The notes: a model not told the origin generated them from the sequence alone. 64,000 bases of DNA from Rathayibacter oskolensis (GCF_900177245.1 NZ_FXBM01000003.1:372001-436000), one strand, 5' to 3'; shown: positions 1 through 10,552, counted from the stretch's first letter. Numbers and translations are program-made.

Positions 1-1
1 G

Positions 2-508
2 GCGCTCGTCCACGCCCTGGCCGACCGCAATTTCCGCGAGGGCAACGGCGGACCGTTCGCCGCGATCGTCGTCGAGCGCGACTCCGGCCGCCTCGTCTCG
101 GTGGGGGTGAACGTGGTCCTCGGCAGCGGAGTCTCGTCGGGGCACGCCGAGGTGACGGCGCTGGGCCTCGCGCAGACGGCGATCGGCGGCTGGGACCTCG
201 GCGGCGAGGGCCTTCCCGCGCACGAGCTGGTGGTCAACTGGCGGCCCTGCGTGCAGTGCTACGGCGCCACCCTCTGGTCGGGCGTGCGCCGCCTCGTGGT
301 CGCCGGCTCCGGCCCGGAGCTCGAGGAGATCTCGACCTTCGACGAGGGGCCGATGCGCGAGGACTGGGCCGCCGCCCTCGAAGCCCGCGGCATCGAGGTG
401 GTCGACGGCGTGCTGCGCGACGAGGCGCTCGCCGTCTTCCGCGCCTACCGCGCCCAGGTGGACGAGGGCGCGGCCCTCGTCTACAACGCCCGCGCGGCCA
501 CCACCTGA
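2..508 (+). CDS. nucleoside/base deaminase, 5'-truncated by the window edge
   Basis: About 168 residues are visible and the N-terminus lies outside the window. The visible part begins inside the first helix of a cytidine-deaminase-like fold. It carries the zinc-binding HAE motif (GHAEV) and the second zinc motif PCxxC (RPCVQCYGA), the signature of the guanine/cytosine/tRNA-adenosine deaminase superfamily. These enzymes hydrolytically deaminate a base, with Glu of HAE as proton shuttle. The C-terminal extension and the lack of tRNA-binding features point to a free-base or nucleoside deaminase, but the substrate cannot be told. It converges with nadE. Confidence 0.85.
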   Translation, partial: ALVHALADRNFREGNGGPFAAIVVERDSGRLVSVGVNVVLGSGVSSGHAEVTALGLAQTAIGGWDLGGEGLPAHELVVNWRPCVQCYGATLWSGVRRLVVAGSGPELEEISTFDEGPMREDWAAALEARGIEVVDGVLRDEALAVFRAYRAQVDEGAALVYNARAATT

Positions 509-554
509 CCCCCGCCGTGCCGTGAGAGTAGGCGACCGGCGCTCGGAGGGAGGC

Positions 555-596
555 CGGTCTCGAGACGCCGCCTGCGGCGACTATTCGACCAGCAGG
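555..596. repeat. degenerate copy of the TCGAGACGCC palindromic repeat
   Basis: Between the convergent deaminase and nadE genes. It has the GTCTCGAGACGCCG half followed by TTCGACCAGCAGG, the same two blocks seen in complete form at 16378-16441, 55197-55276 and 59123-59166. The rest of 509-720 shows no gene. Confidence 0.5.
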
Positions 597-720
597 TTCA
601 CGGACGACTCGTCAGGAGGCGGAGCCGTCATCCAGGTGACAGCCCGCACGCGCGCTGACCGCACAGTGGCACATCGAGACCCGCCTCCCGGTGAACTCGC
701 CCTGCCCCTCGAGCGAGTGG

Positions 721-1542
721 TCAGCGCCACCAGTCGTCGAACATCGACAGCGGCACCTGGCGCTTGTGCTCGGTCGCCGCGTAGCGGGCCTCGATCGCCT
801 CCGCGACCTCGGGGGCGACGTCGCCGCCCTCGAGGTAGGTGTCGAGATCGGCGTACACGAGGCCGAGGTTCGACTCGTCCGTCTGACCGGGGTTGTCGTC
901 GAGGAGGTCGGCGGTGGGCGCCTTCTCGTAGAGGCGGGCCGGCGCGTCGAGGTGCTCGAGCAGGGCGCGGCCCTGCCGCTTGGTGAGGCCGGTCAGCGGG
1001 AGCACGTCGGCCCCGCCGTCGCCGTACTTCGTGAAGAAGCCGGTGACCGCCTCGGCCGCGTGGTCGGTGCCGACGACGAGCATGCCCTGCTGGCCCGCGA
1101 TCGCGTACTGCGCGACCATCCGGGCGCGTGCCTTCACGTTGCCCTTGACGAAGTCCGAGATCGGCTCGCCGACGGCGTCGCCGAACGCCGCGGCGATGCC
1201 GTCGACCGCCTGGTGGATGTCGAACGCGATCTGGCGGTCGGGGCGGATGAACGTCAGCGCGAGCTGCGCGTCGGCCTCGTCGGCCTGGACGCGGTACGGC
1301 AGGCGCACCGCGATGAAGGAGGCGTCGCCTCCGCTCGCGCGTACCTTCTCGACGGCGAGCTGGCAGAGCCGCCCGGCCAGGCTCGAGTCCTGGCCGCCGC
1401 TGATGCCGAGGACGAGGCCCGAGGCCCCGGTGTGTCGGAGGTAGTCGGCGAGGAAGCCGCTGCGTCGTTCGACCTCGGCGGCCGGGTCGACGGTGGGGGA
1501 GACGTGGAGCTCGGAGATGATCTGCTGCTGGAGGTCACGCAC
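721..1542 (-). CDS. nadE: ammonia-dependent NAD+ synthetase
   Basis: 273 residues, the usual length of the single-domain, NH3-dependent NAD synthase; the glutaminase domain of the longer form is absent. It adenylates nicotinic acid adenine dinucleotide and amidates it to NAD+, the last step of NAD synthesis. The ATP-pyrophosphatase P-loop SGGQDSS is at residues 48-54, followed by the family blocks [33 protein letters not shown] and LTKRQGR. The start is GTG at 1542, chosen because a TAGCGT -10 ends 7 nt before it, giving a leaderless message. Single-gene unit. Confidence 0.96.
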   Translation of the reverse strand: MRDLQQQIISELHVSPTVDPAAEVERRSGFLADYLRHTGASGLVLGISGGQDSSLAGRLCQLAVEKVRASGGDASFIAVRLPYRVQADEADAQLALTFIRPDRQIAFDIHQAVDGIAAAFGDAVGEPISDFVKGNVKARARMVAQYAIAGQQGMLVVGTDHAAEAVTGFFTKYGDGGADVLPLTGLTKRQGRALLEHLDAPARLYEKAPTADLLDDNPGQTDESNLGLVYADLDTYLEGGDVAPEVAEAIEARYAATEHKRQVPLSMFDDWWR

Positions 1543-1548
1543 GGCTCC

Positions 1549-1554
1549 ACGCTA
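1549..1554 (-). promoter_or_regulatory. -10 element of nadE (leaderless)
   Basis: TAGCGT on the minus strand, ending 7 nt before the GTG start, with no room for a Shine-Dalgarno. Confidence 0.55.
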
Positions 1555-1714
1555 CTCCCGGAGCCGAGAGGTGGGCGGCTTGTTCGGCGGACCCGCAGGC
1601 ATCGGAGCGATACCCGGGCGCTGCGGCGCTACCCGCAGGCACCGCGGCGCAGCCCTCGAGCACAGCGGCGCAACGGCGGGCGACACCGTCCTCGCCGCGC
1701 CCGCGGGGCAAGCG

Positions 1715-3739
1715 TCAGCCCCGCTCCGCGACGATCCGCGCGATGCGCTCGGGCACCGTGTCGTCCTGGAGGCTCGTCACGTCTCCCAGCGCGCGTCCGT
1801 CGCGGATGTCGCCCAGAAGCCGTCGCATGATCTTGCCCGAGCGGGTCTTGGGCAGGTCGGGGACGACGACGACGTCGCGGGGCTTGGCGATCGGCCCGAT
1901 CGCCGCGGCCACGTGGTCGCGCAGCAGGGCCGACACGGAGTCGGACAGGGCGTTCCAGTAGGCGGGGTCGTCGCGTCCGCGGTCGACGGAGTCGTCGGAG
2001 GGGATCACGAACGCGGCGATCGCCTGCCCGGTCATCGCGTCGGCGACTCCGACGACCCCTGCCTCGCCGACCGACGGGTGCGCGACGAGCGCCGACTCGA
2101 TCTCGATCGTCGACAGGCGGTGCCCGGAGACGTTGATCACGTCGTCCACGCGCCCCAGCACCCAGATGTCGCCGTCGTCGTCGTACTTCGCGCCGTCGCC
2201 CGAGAAGAAGTACCCCTTCTCGGCGAACCGGGCCCAGTAGGAGTCGCGGTACCGCGCGGGGTCGCCCCAGACCGTCCGAGCGAGGGCCGGGCCGGTGCGG
2301 TCGACGACCAGGTAGCCTCCTGAGCCGTTCGGCACCCGGTCGCCCGCGTCGTCCACGACGAGCGTGCCGAGGCCCGGCAGCGCCCCGAGGGAGGAGCCGG
2401 GCTTCAGCGTCGAGACGCCGGGGAGCGGGCACATGACCGCCGCTCCCGTCTCGGACTGCCACCAGGTGTCGACGATCGGGCAGCGCCCCGCGCCGAGGCG
2501 CTCGTGGAACCAGACCCACGCCTCCGGGTTGATCGACTCGCCGACGGTGCCGAGCAGGCGCAGGCTCGAGAGGTCGTACCCGGCCGGCACCCCCTCGGGG
2601 AACCAGGTCATGAGCGTGCGGATCAGGGTCGGCGCGGTGTAGTAGACCGTCACTCCGTAGCGCTCGATGATCTCGAAGTGCCGGCCCGTGTGCGGGGTGT
2701 TCGGCGTGCCCTCGTAGATCACCTGGGTGAGCCCGTTCGAGAGCGGCCCGTAGATCTCGTACGTGTGCGCGGTGACCCAGGCGAGATCGGCGGTGCACCA
2801 GTGCACGTCGCCGGGCTTCACGTCGAAGACGGCCCAGTGCGTCCACGAGGCCTGGGTCAGGTAGCCGCCGCTGGTGTGGACGAGTCCCTTGGGCTTCCCG
2901 GTGGTGCCCGAGGTGTAGATGATGAACAGCGGCGTCTCGGCGTCGAAGGCCTCGGCCTCGTGCACGTCGCTCTGCGGGTCGACCACCTCGTGCCACCAGA
3001 CGTCGCGACCGGGCGTCCAGGGGATGTCGGGAGTCTCGTCGCCCGTGCGGCGGACGACCAGCACGTGCTCGATCGAGTTGTCGCCCGAGACCGCGTGGTC
3101 GGCGTTCGCCTTCACCGGCACGGCCTTGCCGCGGCGGAACTGCCCGTCGGTGGTGACGAGGAGCTTCGCCCCGGTGTCCTCGACGCGGAACCGCACCGCC
3201 TCGGCCGAGAAGCCGCCGAAGACCAGCGAGTGGATCGCTCCGATGCGCGCGATCGCCAGGGTGATCACGACGGTCTCGGGGATGACCGGCAGATAGACCA
3301 CGACGCGGTCGCCCGCACCGATCCCGAGCGCCGTCAGCGCGTGAGCCGCGCGGGCGACGTCGCGCTGCAGCTCGGCGTACGAGATCGAGCGCCGGTCGCC
3401 GCGCTCCCCCTCGAAGTGCAGGGCGATCGTGTCGCCCCGGCCCGCGTCCACGTGCCGGTCGACGCAGTTGACCGCCACGTTGAGCCGGCCGCCCTCGAAC
3501 CAGGTCGCCCGGGGGACCGAGAGGGTGCCGTCCTCCTGCGTCACGGCGGGCTCCCAGCGGTGCGCGGTGTGCCAGGGCTCCGCCCAGTCGAGACGGCGGG
3601 CGGCCTCCTCCCAGAAGGCGACCGGGTCGGCCGACGCCCGCGCGTACTCCTCGGGCCCCACGTTCGCCGCTCGGGCGAACGCCTCCGGTGCGGGGAACCG
3701 GCGGGTCTCGTCGAGGAGGTTCGCGATCGTCTCGGTCAT
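1715..3739 (-). CDS. acsA: acetyl-CoA synthetase (AMP-forming)
   Basis: 674 residues, full length for the family. It activates acetate with ATP to acetyl-AMP and then makes acetyl-CoA. Visible motifs: the adenylation core YTSGTTGKPKG near residue 280, the acetate-pocket and hinge blocks DTWWQSETG and YFFSGDGAKYDDDGDIWVLGRVDDVINVSGHR split along the middle, and C-terminal PKTRSGKIMRR, whose lysine is the catalytic residue reversibly acetylated in Acs enzymes. An AAGGAC Shine-Dalgarno lies 7 nt before the ATG. It is only 37 bp downstream of an ABC permease gene on the same strand, so it may be read from the importer transcript; whether the functions are linked is unknown. Confidence 0.95.
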   Translation of the reverse strand: MTETIANLLDETRRFPAPEAFARAANVGPEEYARASADPVAFWEEAARRLDWAEPWHTAHRWEPAVTQEDGTLSVPRATWFEGGRLNVAVNCVDRHVDAGRGDTIALHFEGERGDRRSISYAELQRDVARAAHALTALGIGAGDRVVVYLPVIPETVVITLAIARIGAIHSLVFGGFSAEAVRFRVEDTGAKLLVTTDGQFRRGKAVPVKANADHAVSGDNSIEHVLVVRRTGDETPDIPWTPGRDVWWHEVVDPQSDVHEAEAFDAETPLFIIYTSGTTGKPKGLVHTSGGYLTQASWTHWAVFDVKPGDVHWCTADLAWVTAHTYEIYGPLSNGLTQVIYEGTPNTPHTGRHFEIIERYGVTVYYTAPTLIRTLMTWFPEGVPAGYDLSSLRLLGTVGESINPEAWVWFHERLGAGRCPIVDTWWQSETGAAVMCPLPGVSTLKPGSSLGALPGLGTLVVDDAGDRVPNGSGGYLVVDRTGPALARTVWGDPARYRDSYWARFAEKGYFFSGDGAKYDDDGDIWVLGRVDDVINVSGHRLSTIEIESALVAHPSVGEAGVVGVADAMTGQAIAAFVIPSDDSVDRGRDDPAYWNALSDSVSALLRDHVAAAIGPIAKPRDVVVVPDLPKTRSGKIMRRLLGDIRDGRALGDVTSLQDDTVPERIARIVAERG

Positions 3740-3776
3740 CGTGCACGTCCTTCGGGGAGCCGGGCGGGGATCTCGC

Positions 3777-4697
3777 TCACGCCCACTTCTTCACGGCGTA
3801 GCGCTGGAAGACGCCGACCACCGCGTCGGTGAGCTTGCCCAGCACCGCGAGCAGGATGATCGCGAGGAACACCCGGTCGATGCGCCCGTTGTTCTGGCTG
3901 TCGATGAGCCGGAACCCGAGGCCCATCGACGACGCGATCAGCTCGGAGGCGACGAGGAACAGCCACGACTGCGCGAGCGCCAGACGCAGTCCGGCGATCA
4001 CCGACGGCACCACCGCGGGCAGCTGCACCGTGGTGAACAGCCGCACCCCCGACAGTCCGAACGCCCGCCCCGCCTCGACGAGGTGGCGGTCGACGTGCCC
4101 GAGCGCCGTCGCGACGGTGGTGAACACCGGGAAGAAGGCGCCGATCGTGATCAGCGTGATCTTCGACTCCTCGCCGATGCCCAGCCAGAGCAGCAGCAGC
4201 GGCACCCAGGCCAGCGACGGGACCGCGCGGATCGCGCCGAGGGTCGGCCCGAGGACGACCTCCCAGACCCGCGAGAGCCCGAAGAGCGCGCCGACGACGA
4301 GACCGAGCGCCGAGCCGATCCCGAACCCGATCAGCACCCTCTGGGTCGAGATCGCGACGTCCTGCCCCAGGTCGCCGCGCTGGGCGAGGTCGATCCCGGC
4401 TGCCCAGACCATGGCGGGGGAGGGGAAGACCGACAGCGACACCAGCCCCGCGGTCGTCACGAACTGCCAGGCGGCGAGCAGCACGATCGGCAGGATCGCC
4501 CCGCCCACGAGGACGAACCAGCGCCGCGAGGACAGCGGCCGGCCCCCGCCCGCCTCGTCGTCGCGGAGCCGCCTCTGCGAGGCCTCGACGCGCGGACCGA
4601 CGATCGCCGCGCCCACAGAGCCCGGACCCTGGAGGAGCCCGCCGCCTCGGCGGACGAGGTCGGCATCGCTCAGGCTCTCGTCGTCTCGGATCGCCAT
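3777..4697 (-). CDS. ABC importer permease, sulfonate/nitrate/taurine type
   Basis: 306 residues of the SsuC/TauC/NrtB family. A hydrophilic N-terminus of about 60 residues precedes six hydrophobic segments; the EAA-type loop reads VEAGRAFGLSGVRLFTTVQLPAVVPSV. It would form the membrane channel for the ATPase and binding protein encoded just upstream. A GAGGAGA Shine-Dalgarno sits 5 nt before the ATG. The hydrophilic leader is longer than in Escherichia coli SsuC. The ligand cannot be deduced because no monooxygenase or reductase gene is next to it. Confidence 0.9.
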   Translation of the reverse strand: MAIRDDESLSDADLVRRGGGLLQGPGSVGAAIVGPRVEASQRRLRDDEAGGGRPLSSRRWFVLVGGAILPIVLLAAWQFVTTAGLVSLSVFPSPAMVWAAGIDLAQRGDLGQDVAISTQRVLIGFGIGSALGLVVGALFGLSRVWEVVLGPTLGAIRAVPSLAWVPLLLLWLGIGEESKITLITIGAFFPVFTTVATALGHVDRHLVEAGRAFGLSGVRLFTTVQLPAVVPSVIAGLRLALAQSWLFLVASELIASSMGLGFRLIDSQNNGRIDRVFLAIILLAVLGKLTDAVVGVFQRYAVKKWA

Positions 4698-4767
4698 CGT
4701 CGTCTCCTCGAACTCGAACTCGGACTGGGAATCGTCATCTGGAAGGGGGAATCAGCCGGAAGGGCGC

Positions 4768-5829
4768 TCAGGCGCCGATGGCGTCGGGGTCGGCCGCGGT
4801 CGCGTAGGTGTCGTCGAGCAGGGAGTCGAGCGCCTCGTCGATCTGGCTCTGCGAAGCGACATCGCCGTTCTCGAAGAAGATCGGTCCGATCACGGCCAGC
4901 ACATCGGTCTGCGCCGAACCGGGGACGTTGTCGACGTCGAGGTTGCTGCGCTCGGTGATCACCGTGGTGGCGACGGCGACGTCGATGCCCGCGACGGAGG
5001 CGAGGATCGACGCGGTCTCCTCCTGGTTCTCGAGAGCCCAGGCGCGCGCGTGCTCGTAGGCGTTCACGACGGTCTGCGCGAGGTCGGGCTTCTCGGCGAG
5101 GAAGCTCTCGGTCGCGTTCAGCAGGCCGTAGGAGTTGAAGTCGACGTTGCGGTAGAGCAGCGTCGCCCCCGCCGCCTCCGCGCCCGCCATGATCGGGTCC
5201 AGACCCGCCCAGGCGTCGACCGAGCCGTTCTGCAGGGCGGCCCAGCCGTCGGCGTGCTGGAGGTTCTGCACGGTGACGTCGTCGATCCCGAGCCCGGCCT
5301 CCTCGAGCGCCTGCACGAGGAAGAAGTAGGGGTCGGTGCCCTTCGTTGCGGCGATCTGCTTGCCGGCGAGCTGCTCGACACCGGTGATGCTCGAGCCGGC
5401 GGGGACGACGAGGGCCGCCCACTCCGGCTGCGAGAAGATGTCGATCGTCTTGATCGGCGAGCCGTTCGAGCGGGCGAGGAGGGCCGCCGAGCCGGCTGTC
5501 GAGCCGACGTCGATCGCGCCGGCGCGCAGCGCCTCGTTGGCCTTGTTCGATCCGGCCGACTGCACCCACGCCACCGTGACCTCCTGCTCGGCCAGCGCCG
5601 CCTCGAGCCAGCCCTTCTCCTTGATGACGAGGCTGAGCGGGTTGTAGGTGGCGAAGTCGAGCGTCAGCGTCCCGCCCTGGGTGAGCGCGCCGGAGGAGGC
5701 GGGGGCGGCCGCAGCGCCGCCCGAGCCCTCTCCCTGCACGCAGCCGGCGAGGAGGGGGACGGCCGCGGCGGTGAGGAGGCCGGCGAGAGCGGTGCGACGC
5801 GTGAGCGGGTGAGCGGTGGGGAACGACAT
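4768..5829 (-). CDS. substrate-binding lipoprotein of the sulfonate/nitrate-type importer
   Basis: 353 residues. The N-terminus has a twin-arginine motif (TRRTALAG) and a lipobox LAGC, so it is predicted to be a Tat-exported lipoprotein on the outer face of the membrane. The mature part is an SsuA/NMT1-like periplasmic-binding fold (SAGSNKANEALRAGAIDVG; WAALQNGSVDAWAGLDPIMA). The order ATPase, binding protein, permease is a complete ABC importer, probably one transcript starting before 6757. The 118 bp between this gene and the ATPase gene holds no other gene. Confidence 0.9.
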   Translation of the reverse strand: MSFPTAHPLTRRTALAGLLTAAAVPLLAGCVQGEGSGGAAAAPASSGALTQGGTLTLDFATYNPLSLVIKEKGWLEAALAEQEVTVAWVQSAGSNKANEALRAGAIDVGSTAGSAALLARSNGSPIKTIDIFSQPEWAALVVPAGSSITGVEQLAGKQIAATKGTDPYFFLVQALEEAGLGIDDVTVQNLQHADGWAALQNGSVDAWAGLDPIMAGAEAAGATLLYRNVDFNSYGLLNATESFLAEKPDLAQTVVNAYEHARAWALENQEETASILASVAGIDVAVATTVITERSNLDVDNVPGSAQTDVLAVIGPIFFENGDVASQSQIDEALDSLLDDTYATAADPDAIGA

Positions 5830-5947
5830 GGTGCCTCGACTTCGGTGCGGTTGCGGGTGGGAACGAGCGTGGGGGACGGGGGAGGAGCGGAGGGGGACGA
5901 CGAGGACGATCGGGGGAGTGCCTCCGGTCGGCGGCGCCTGGGGAGGA

Positions 5948-6757
5948 CTAGTGCCGCTCGATGCCCAGGCCGGCGAGCAGATCGGCGCGCCTCTCGGCGA
6001 GCTCCGCCGAGCCGCGATCGCGGGGACGGGTGCCGGGGACCGTCATGATCCGCGTGATCCGCGAGACGCCTCCCGGCTCGTCGCGGCCGAGCAGCACGAT
6101 GCGATCGGCCAGCTGCAGCGCCTCGTCGACGTCGTGCGTCACCAGCAGGATCGTGGCGGGCGCGGCCGCGTGCACGTCGAGCAGCAGATCCTGCATGCGC
6201 AGGCGCGTCAGGGCGTCGAGCGCGCCGAACGGCTCGTCGAGCAGCAGGACACCGGGGTTCCGCGCGAGGGCGCGGGCGAGCGAGGCGCGCTGCGCCATGC
6301 CTCCCGAGACCTCGCGTGGCCGGGAACGGGCGTGCGCCGTCAGCCCGACCAGCGAGAGCAGCTCGTCGACGGCGGCTCGAGCGGCGGCCCGGGGCGTGCC
6401 GCGGGGCAGCCCGAGCGCGACGTTCGCCTCGAGGGTCCGCCAGGGCAGCAGTCGCGGCTCCTGGAAGGCCACCGCGCAGCGCGGGTCGATGCCCGACACC
6501 GGGCGCCCGTCGATGAGCACCGAGCCGGCGCTCGCCGTGTCGAGGCCGGCGGCGATCCTCAGCAGAGTCGACTTGCCACAGCCGCTCGGTCCGAGGATCG
6601 CGATGACCTCGCCCGGGGTGACGTCGAGCGAGACGTCGGCGAGCACGGGGGAGCCGGGCGCGAAGGTGCGGCCGACACCCTCGAAGCGCACCGGGAACGC
6701 CGACTGACCGAGCTCGGCGTCGAAAGCCAGGCTCGTGCGGGTGGGCGTGTCGGGCAT
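5948..6757 (-). CDS. ABC importer ATP-binding protein, SsuB/TauB type
   Basis: 269 residues. Walker A GPSGCGKST at residues 56-64, Q-loop AFQEPRLLPW, signature VSGGMAQR, Walker B LLLDEPFGALD and H-loop VTHDVDEAL are all intact. This subunit powers the permease at 3777-4697. It is the first gene of the cluster; a GGAG lies just before the ATG. The RLLPWRT sequence after the Q-loop is typical of nitrate/sulfonate/taurine importers. Confidence 0.92.
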   Translation of the reverse strand: MPDTPTRTSLAFDAELGQSAFPVRFEGVGRTFAPGSPVLADVSLDVTPGEVIAILGPSGCGKSTLLRIAAGLDTASAGSVLIDGRPVSGIDPRCAVAFQEPRLLPWRTLEANVALGLPRGTPRAAARAAVDELLSLVGLTAHARSRPREVSGGMAQRASLARALARNPGVLLLDEPFGALDALTRLRMQDLLLDVHAAAPATILLVTHDVDEALQLADRIVLLGRDEPGGVSRITRIMTVPGTRPRDRGSAELAERRADLLAGLGIERH

Positions 6758-6865
6758 GGGGCTCCGTGGCGGCGGGGCGGGCGGGCGGACGCTCCCGATC
6801 GTACGGACGCGCCTCGACTCATCCGATTCCGTGATGAAACGCGGAGTAACAGAGCCGCGCGGCGG

Positions 6866-7462
6866 CTACGACCGGACGAGCACCAGTTCGTCGAGGCCCA
6901 GGCGGGTGCGCGGCGCGATCTCGCGCTCGCGGAGCTTGTCGTTCGGCAGCTCCTCGGGAGCGGCGAGGACGCCCACGGCCGCGACGGTCACCGGCTCGAA
7001 GCGCTCGTCGACGCCGAACGCGTCCCGGATGCCGTCCTTCTCGAAGCCGGCCATCTGGTGCACGTGCAGCCCCTCGTGGTGCGCCTGGATACTGAGGTGC
7101 GCGACCGCCTGGCCGAGGTCGTACACGGCCCACGGGCGGGCCTTGCCCTCGGCGTCGACGGTCTCGGTCAGCGCGACGATCAGCACGGCGGCCGACCCGG
7201 CCCAGACGGCGTTGAAGCCCATCAGGTTCGCGACGATCCGGTCGAACTCGGGCGTGCCGCGGCGCGCGACGATGAAGCGCCACGGCTGGGTGTTGCTGGC
7301 CGAGGGCGACCAGCGCGCCGCTTCGAGCAGGGAGGTCAGCGTCTCGTCCGAGATCTCGACCGAGGAGTCGTACGACCGAGGGCTCCAGCGCTCGGCGAGG
7401 ACCTCGAGGATGGGGGCGCTGGTGGAGGCGGTCCGCGGGGCGGTGAGGGTCATGAGGAGCAT
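6866..7462 (-). CDS. nitroreductase family oxidoreductase
   Basis: About 198 residues from the ATG at 7462 (AGGAAAG just upstream); the second ATG at 7453 is also possible. An ORF continues upstream to 7651 but that part is not family-like and would run into the lpd promoter. Family motifs: RWSPRSYD at the N-terminus, [15 protein letters not shown] (FMN phosphate contact), and the C-terminal GLDELV. These FMN flavoproteins reduce nitro or quinone substrates with NAD(P)H. Divergent from lpd. Confidence 0.88.
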   Translation of the reverse strand: MLLMTLTAPRTASTSAPILEVLAERWSPRSYDSSVEISDETLTSLLEAARWSPSASNTQPWRFIVARRGTPEFDRIVANLMGFNAVWAGSAAVLIVALTETVDAEGKARPWAVYDLGQAVAHLSIQAHHEGLHVHQMAGFEKDGIRDAFGVDERFEPVTVAAVGVLAAPEELPNDKLREREIAPRTRLGLDELVLVRS

Positions 7463-7590
7463 CTTTCCTGAGGTGCCGAGAAAGGGGAGGGCCTCGTCGC
7501 CCACCGACGCCAACCACCGGCGCGATGCGGGCATTCCCACCCGGCGCGTTCGCCCACGGAGGAGCACGGGGTGGCGTCGGCCCGAAACGG

Positions 7591-7596
7591 TACGGT
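7591..7596 (+). promoter_or_regulatory. possible -10 of lpd
   Basis: TACGGT about 58 nt before the lpd start, in the divergent region with the nitroreductase. No clear -35 is visible. Confidence 0.35.
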
Positions 7597-7653
7597 GGTA
7601 GACGGCGTGGTTCCCCGCGCTCCCATGATCACGAATCTGATGGAGGATCATCC

Positions 7654-9054
<1,401 letters not shown>

Positions 9055-9070
9055 GCAGGCGCCTGCGACC

Positions 9071-9151
9071 ACGTTCGGCTCGCGGAATCCGGTTCGGCTC
9101 GTCCGATCGCCCGGTTCCCGCGAGCCGAACGTGTTTCCGCGAGCCGAACGT
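9071..9151. repeat. GAGCCGAACG palindromic repeat, left of the fic gene
   Basis: Arms of 17 bp at 9071-9087 and 9135-9151 are exact reverse complements. A second pair lies inside. The block TCCGATCGCYCGGTTCCCG followed by CGAGCCGAACGTGTTT recurs at 10422-10457 on the other side of the fic gene. It sits between the convergent lpd and fic stops and could end transcription both ways. Confidence 0.75.
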
Positions 9152-9195
9152 TCCTGCGGCCGGAGCCGTTCCCGCCCGGGACGCAGCGACCCTCC

Positions 9196-10329
9196 CTAGA
9201 ACAGGACCGGCTCCTCGCCTCTTGTCGGACTCCCTGAGTCGGGCCCGTGGTCCTGTTGCAGGAGCCGGAGGAAGGCCCTGTTCACGAAGAGGCGCTCCCG
9301 ACCCGCACGCACATCGATCAGCACTCCGCGGTCGGCCAGCGCCGACAGCCAGGAGGTCGCTGTCGGTCGTGAAACGCGACAGCGTTCCATCACCGTGCGG
9401 ATGCGGCAGTAGGGCTCCTCGAACAGCGCTTCCAGCAGGTCGGCGTTGGCTCCACCCGACAGGGCTCCGCGCATCGCGGCGCGGACCTGCTCCTGAAGGG
9501 CCGAGATGCCGTCGATCGTCGCGAGCGTCCACAGCGAGGTCTCGCGGATCCCCTCCAGCATGAAGAGCAGCCACTCCTCCCAGGCCTCCTCCGCCGTCAC
9601 GGCGAGCAGGAGCCGGTAGTACTCGCTCTTGTTGCGGATGATGTAGCGCGAGAGGTAGAGGATCGGCAGCGAGAGGAGCCCGTGCTCGACGAGGATCAGC
9701 ACGTTCATGACTCGTCCGGTCCTGCCGTTCCCGTCCTCGAACGGGTGGATCGCCTCGAACTGGTAGTGCGCGGCGGACATCGCGACCAGAGGATCGAGAT
9801 CGCCGTACTGGTGGATGAAGTCCTCCCAGTTCGAGAGGAGACCGGTGATCGTCGAACGTCCGACGGGCGGGGTGTACGCGCGCTGGCCGGTGACAGGATC
9901 GCCGATGAAGGTCCCCGGACGGTCTCGGATGGTCATGTCGTGCTGCTTGATGATGGAGCAGACGTCTGCGGCGGTGCGTGCAGTGACGGCGCGGCGGGAG
10001 ACGAGCGCGAAACCTTCGAAGAGCGCGCGACGATAGCGGAGAGCTTCGCGAGTCGCGGGATCCGACGCCGTCTCCTCGTCGTGAGCGAACCGGAAAAGCT
10101 CGTCCGAGGTGGTGACGATGTTCTCGATCTCCGAGCTCGCCTGGGCCTCGAGCAGCTGAATGCTGTTGACCAGGACGGCGGGGTTCGGGAGGGAACGCGA
10201 CGCCTGCTCGAGCGAAGCGAGCGCCGCCCGGGCCGCGATGGTGCGCTTCAGCACCGCGCGCGTCTCGAGTTCGTGCGCGGGTGGAAGGAGGGGGAGGTCG
10301 TTGAACGGACGGTCCGGATCCCAGCTCAT
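9196..10329 (-). CDS. Fic-domain protein with N-terminal inhibitory motif and C-terminal winged helix
   Basis: 377 residues. The Fic active-site motif HPFEDGNGRTGR is complete at residues 195-206; the catalytic His is 195. Fic enzymes usually transfer AMP from ATP to a hydroxyl on a target protein. The N-terminal sequence SSEIEN (65-70) matches the (S/T)xxxE(G/N) inhibitory helix of class II Fic proteins, whose Glu blocks ATP binding, so the enzyme is probably self-inhibited. The last 100 residues look like a winged helix (RIRTVMERCRVSRPTATSWLSALADRG), suggesting DNA binding or autoregulation. No antitoxin gene is adjacent. The ATG is leaderless. GAGCCGAACG palindromes flank the gene on both sides. 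Confidence 0.92.
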   Translation of the reverse strand: MSWDPDRPFNDLPLLPPAHELETRAVLKRTIAARAALASLEQASRSLPNPAVLVNSIQLLEAQASSEIENIVTTSDELFRFAHDEETASDPATREALRYRRALFEGFALVSRRAVTARTAADVCSIIKQHDMTIRDRPGTFIGDPVTGQRAYTPPVGRSTITGLLSNWEDFIHQYGDLDPLVAMSAAHYQFEAIHPFEDGNGRTGRVMNVLILVEHGLLSLPILYLSRYIIRNKSEYYRLLLAVTAEEAWEEWLLFMLEGIRETSLWTLATIDGISALQEQVRAAMRGALSGGANADLLEALFEEPYCRIRTVMERCRVSRPTATSWLSALADRGVLIDVRAGRERLFVNRAFLRLLQQDHGPDSGSPTRGEEPVLF

Positions 10330-10335
10330 CCTCGG

Positions 10336-10341
10336 AAGATA
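10336..10341 (-). promoter_or_regulatory. -10 element of the fic gene (leaderless)
   Basis: TATCTT on the minus strand, ending 7 nt before the ATG. Confidence 0.6.
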
Positions 10342-10410
10342 CCGGACATGTCAAAAATGGCCGCGATTCTTCGACTGTCGAATCGGCATGTAAAAAGAGT
10401 TGCGGTGGGG

Positions 10411-10518
10411 CTTCGGCTCGCGTCCGATCGCTCGGTTCCCGCGAGCCGAACGTGTTTCGGCGAGCCGAAGCCACGAGCCGACCGTGTCCCCACGAGCCGA
10501 AGCCGTTCCTGCGAGCCA
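10411..10518. repeat. GAGCCGAACG palindromic repeat, right of the fic gene
   Basis: TTCGGCTCG at the left and four forward copies of CGAGCC(G)AA/AC to the right. It shares about 35 bp with the copy at 9071-9151. It lies in the divergent region between the fic gene and a GNAT gene, just upstream of the latter's -10. Confidence 0.7.
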
Positions 10519-10540
10519 GGGGTGCCCGCCGCCCCGCCGC

Positions 10541-10546
10541 TACCGT
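10541..10546 (+). promoter_or_regulatory. -10 element of the GNAT gene at 10553 (leaderless)
   Basis: TACCGT ending 7 nt before the ATG. Confidence 0.5.
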
Positions 10547-10552
10547 GAGCGG

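Noticed and set aside
4768-6757. Calling the importer an aliphatic sulfonate system
   Set aside because: The protein family covers nitrate, taurine, sulfonates and thiamine precursors, and no desulfonation gene is linked.
7462-7651. N-terminal extension of the nitroreductase
   Set aside because: The extra 63 residues are not family-like and would cover the promoter of the divergent lpd gene.
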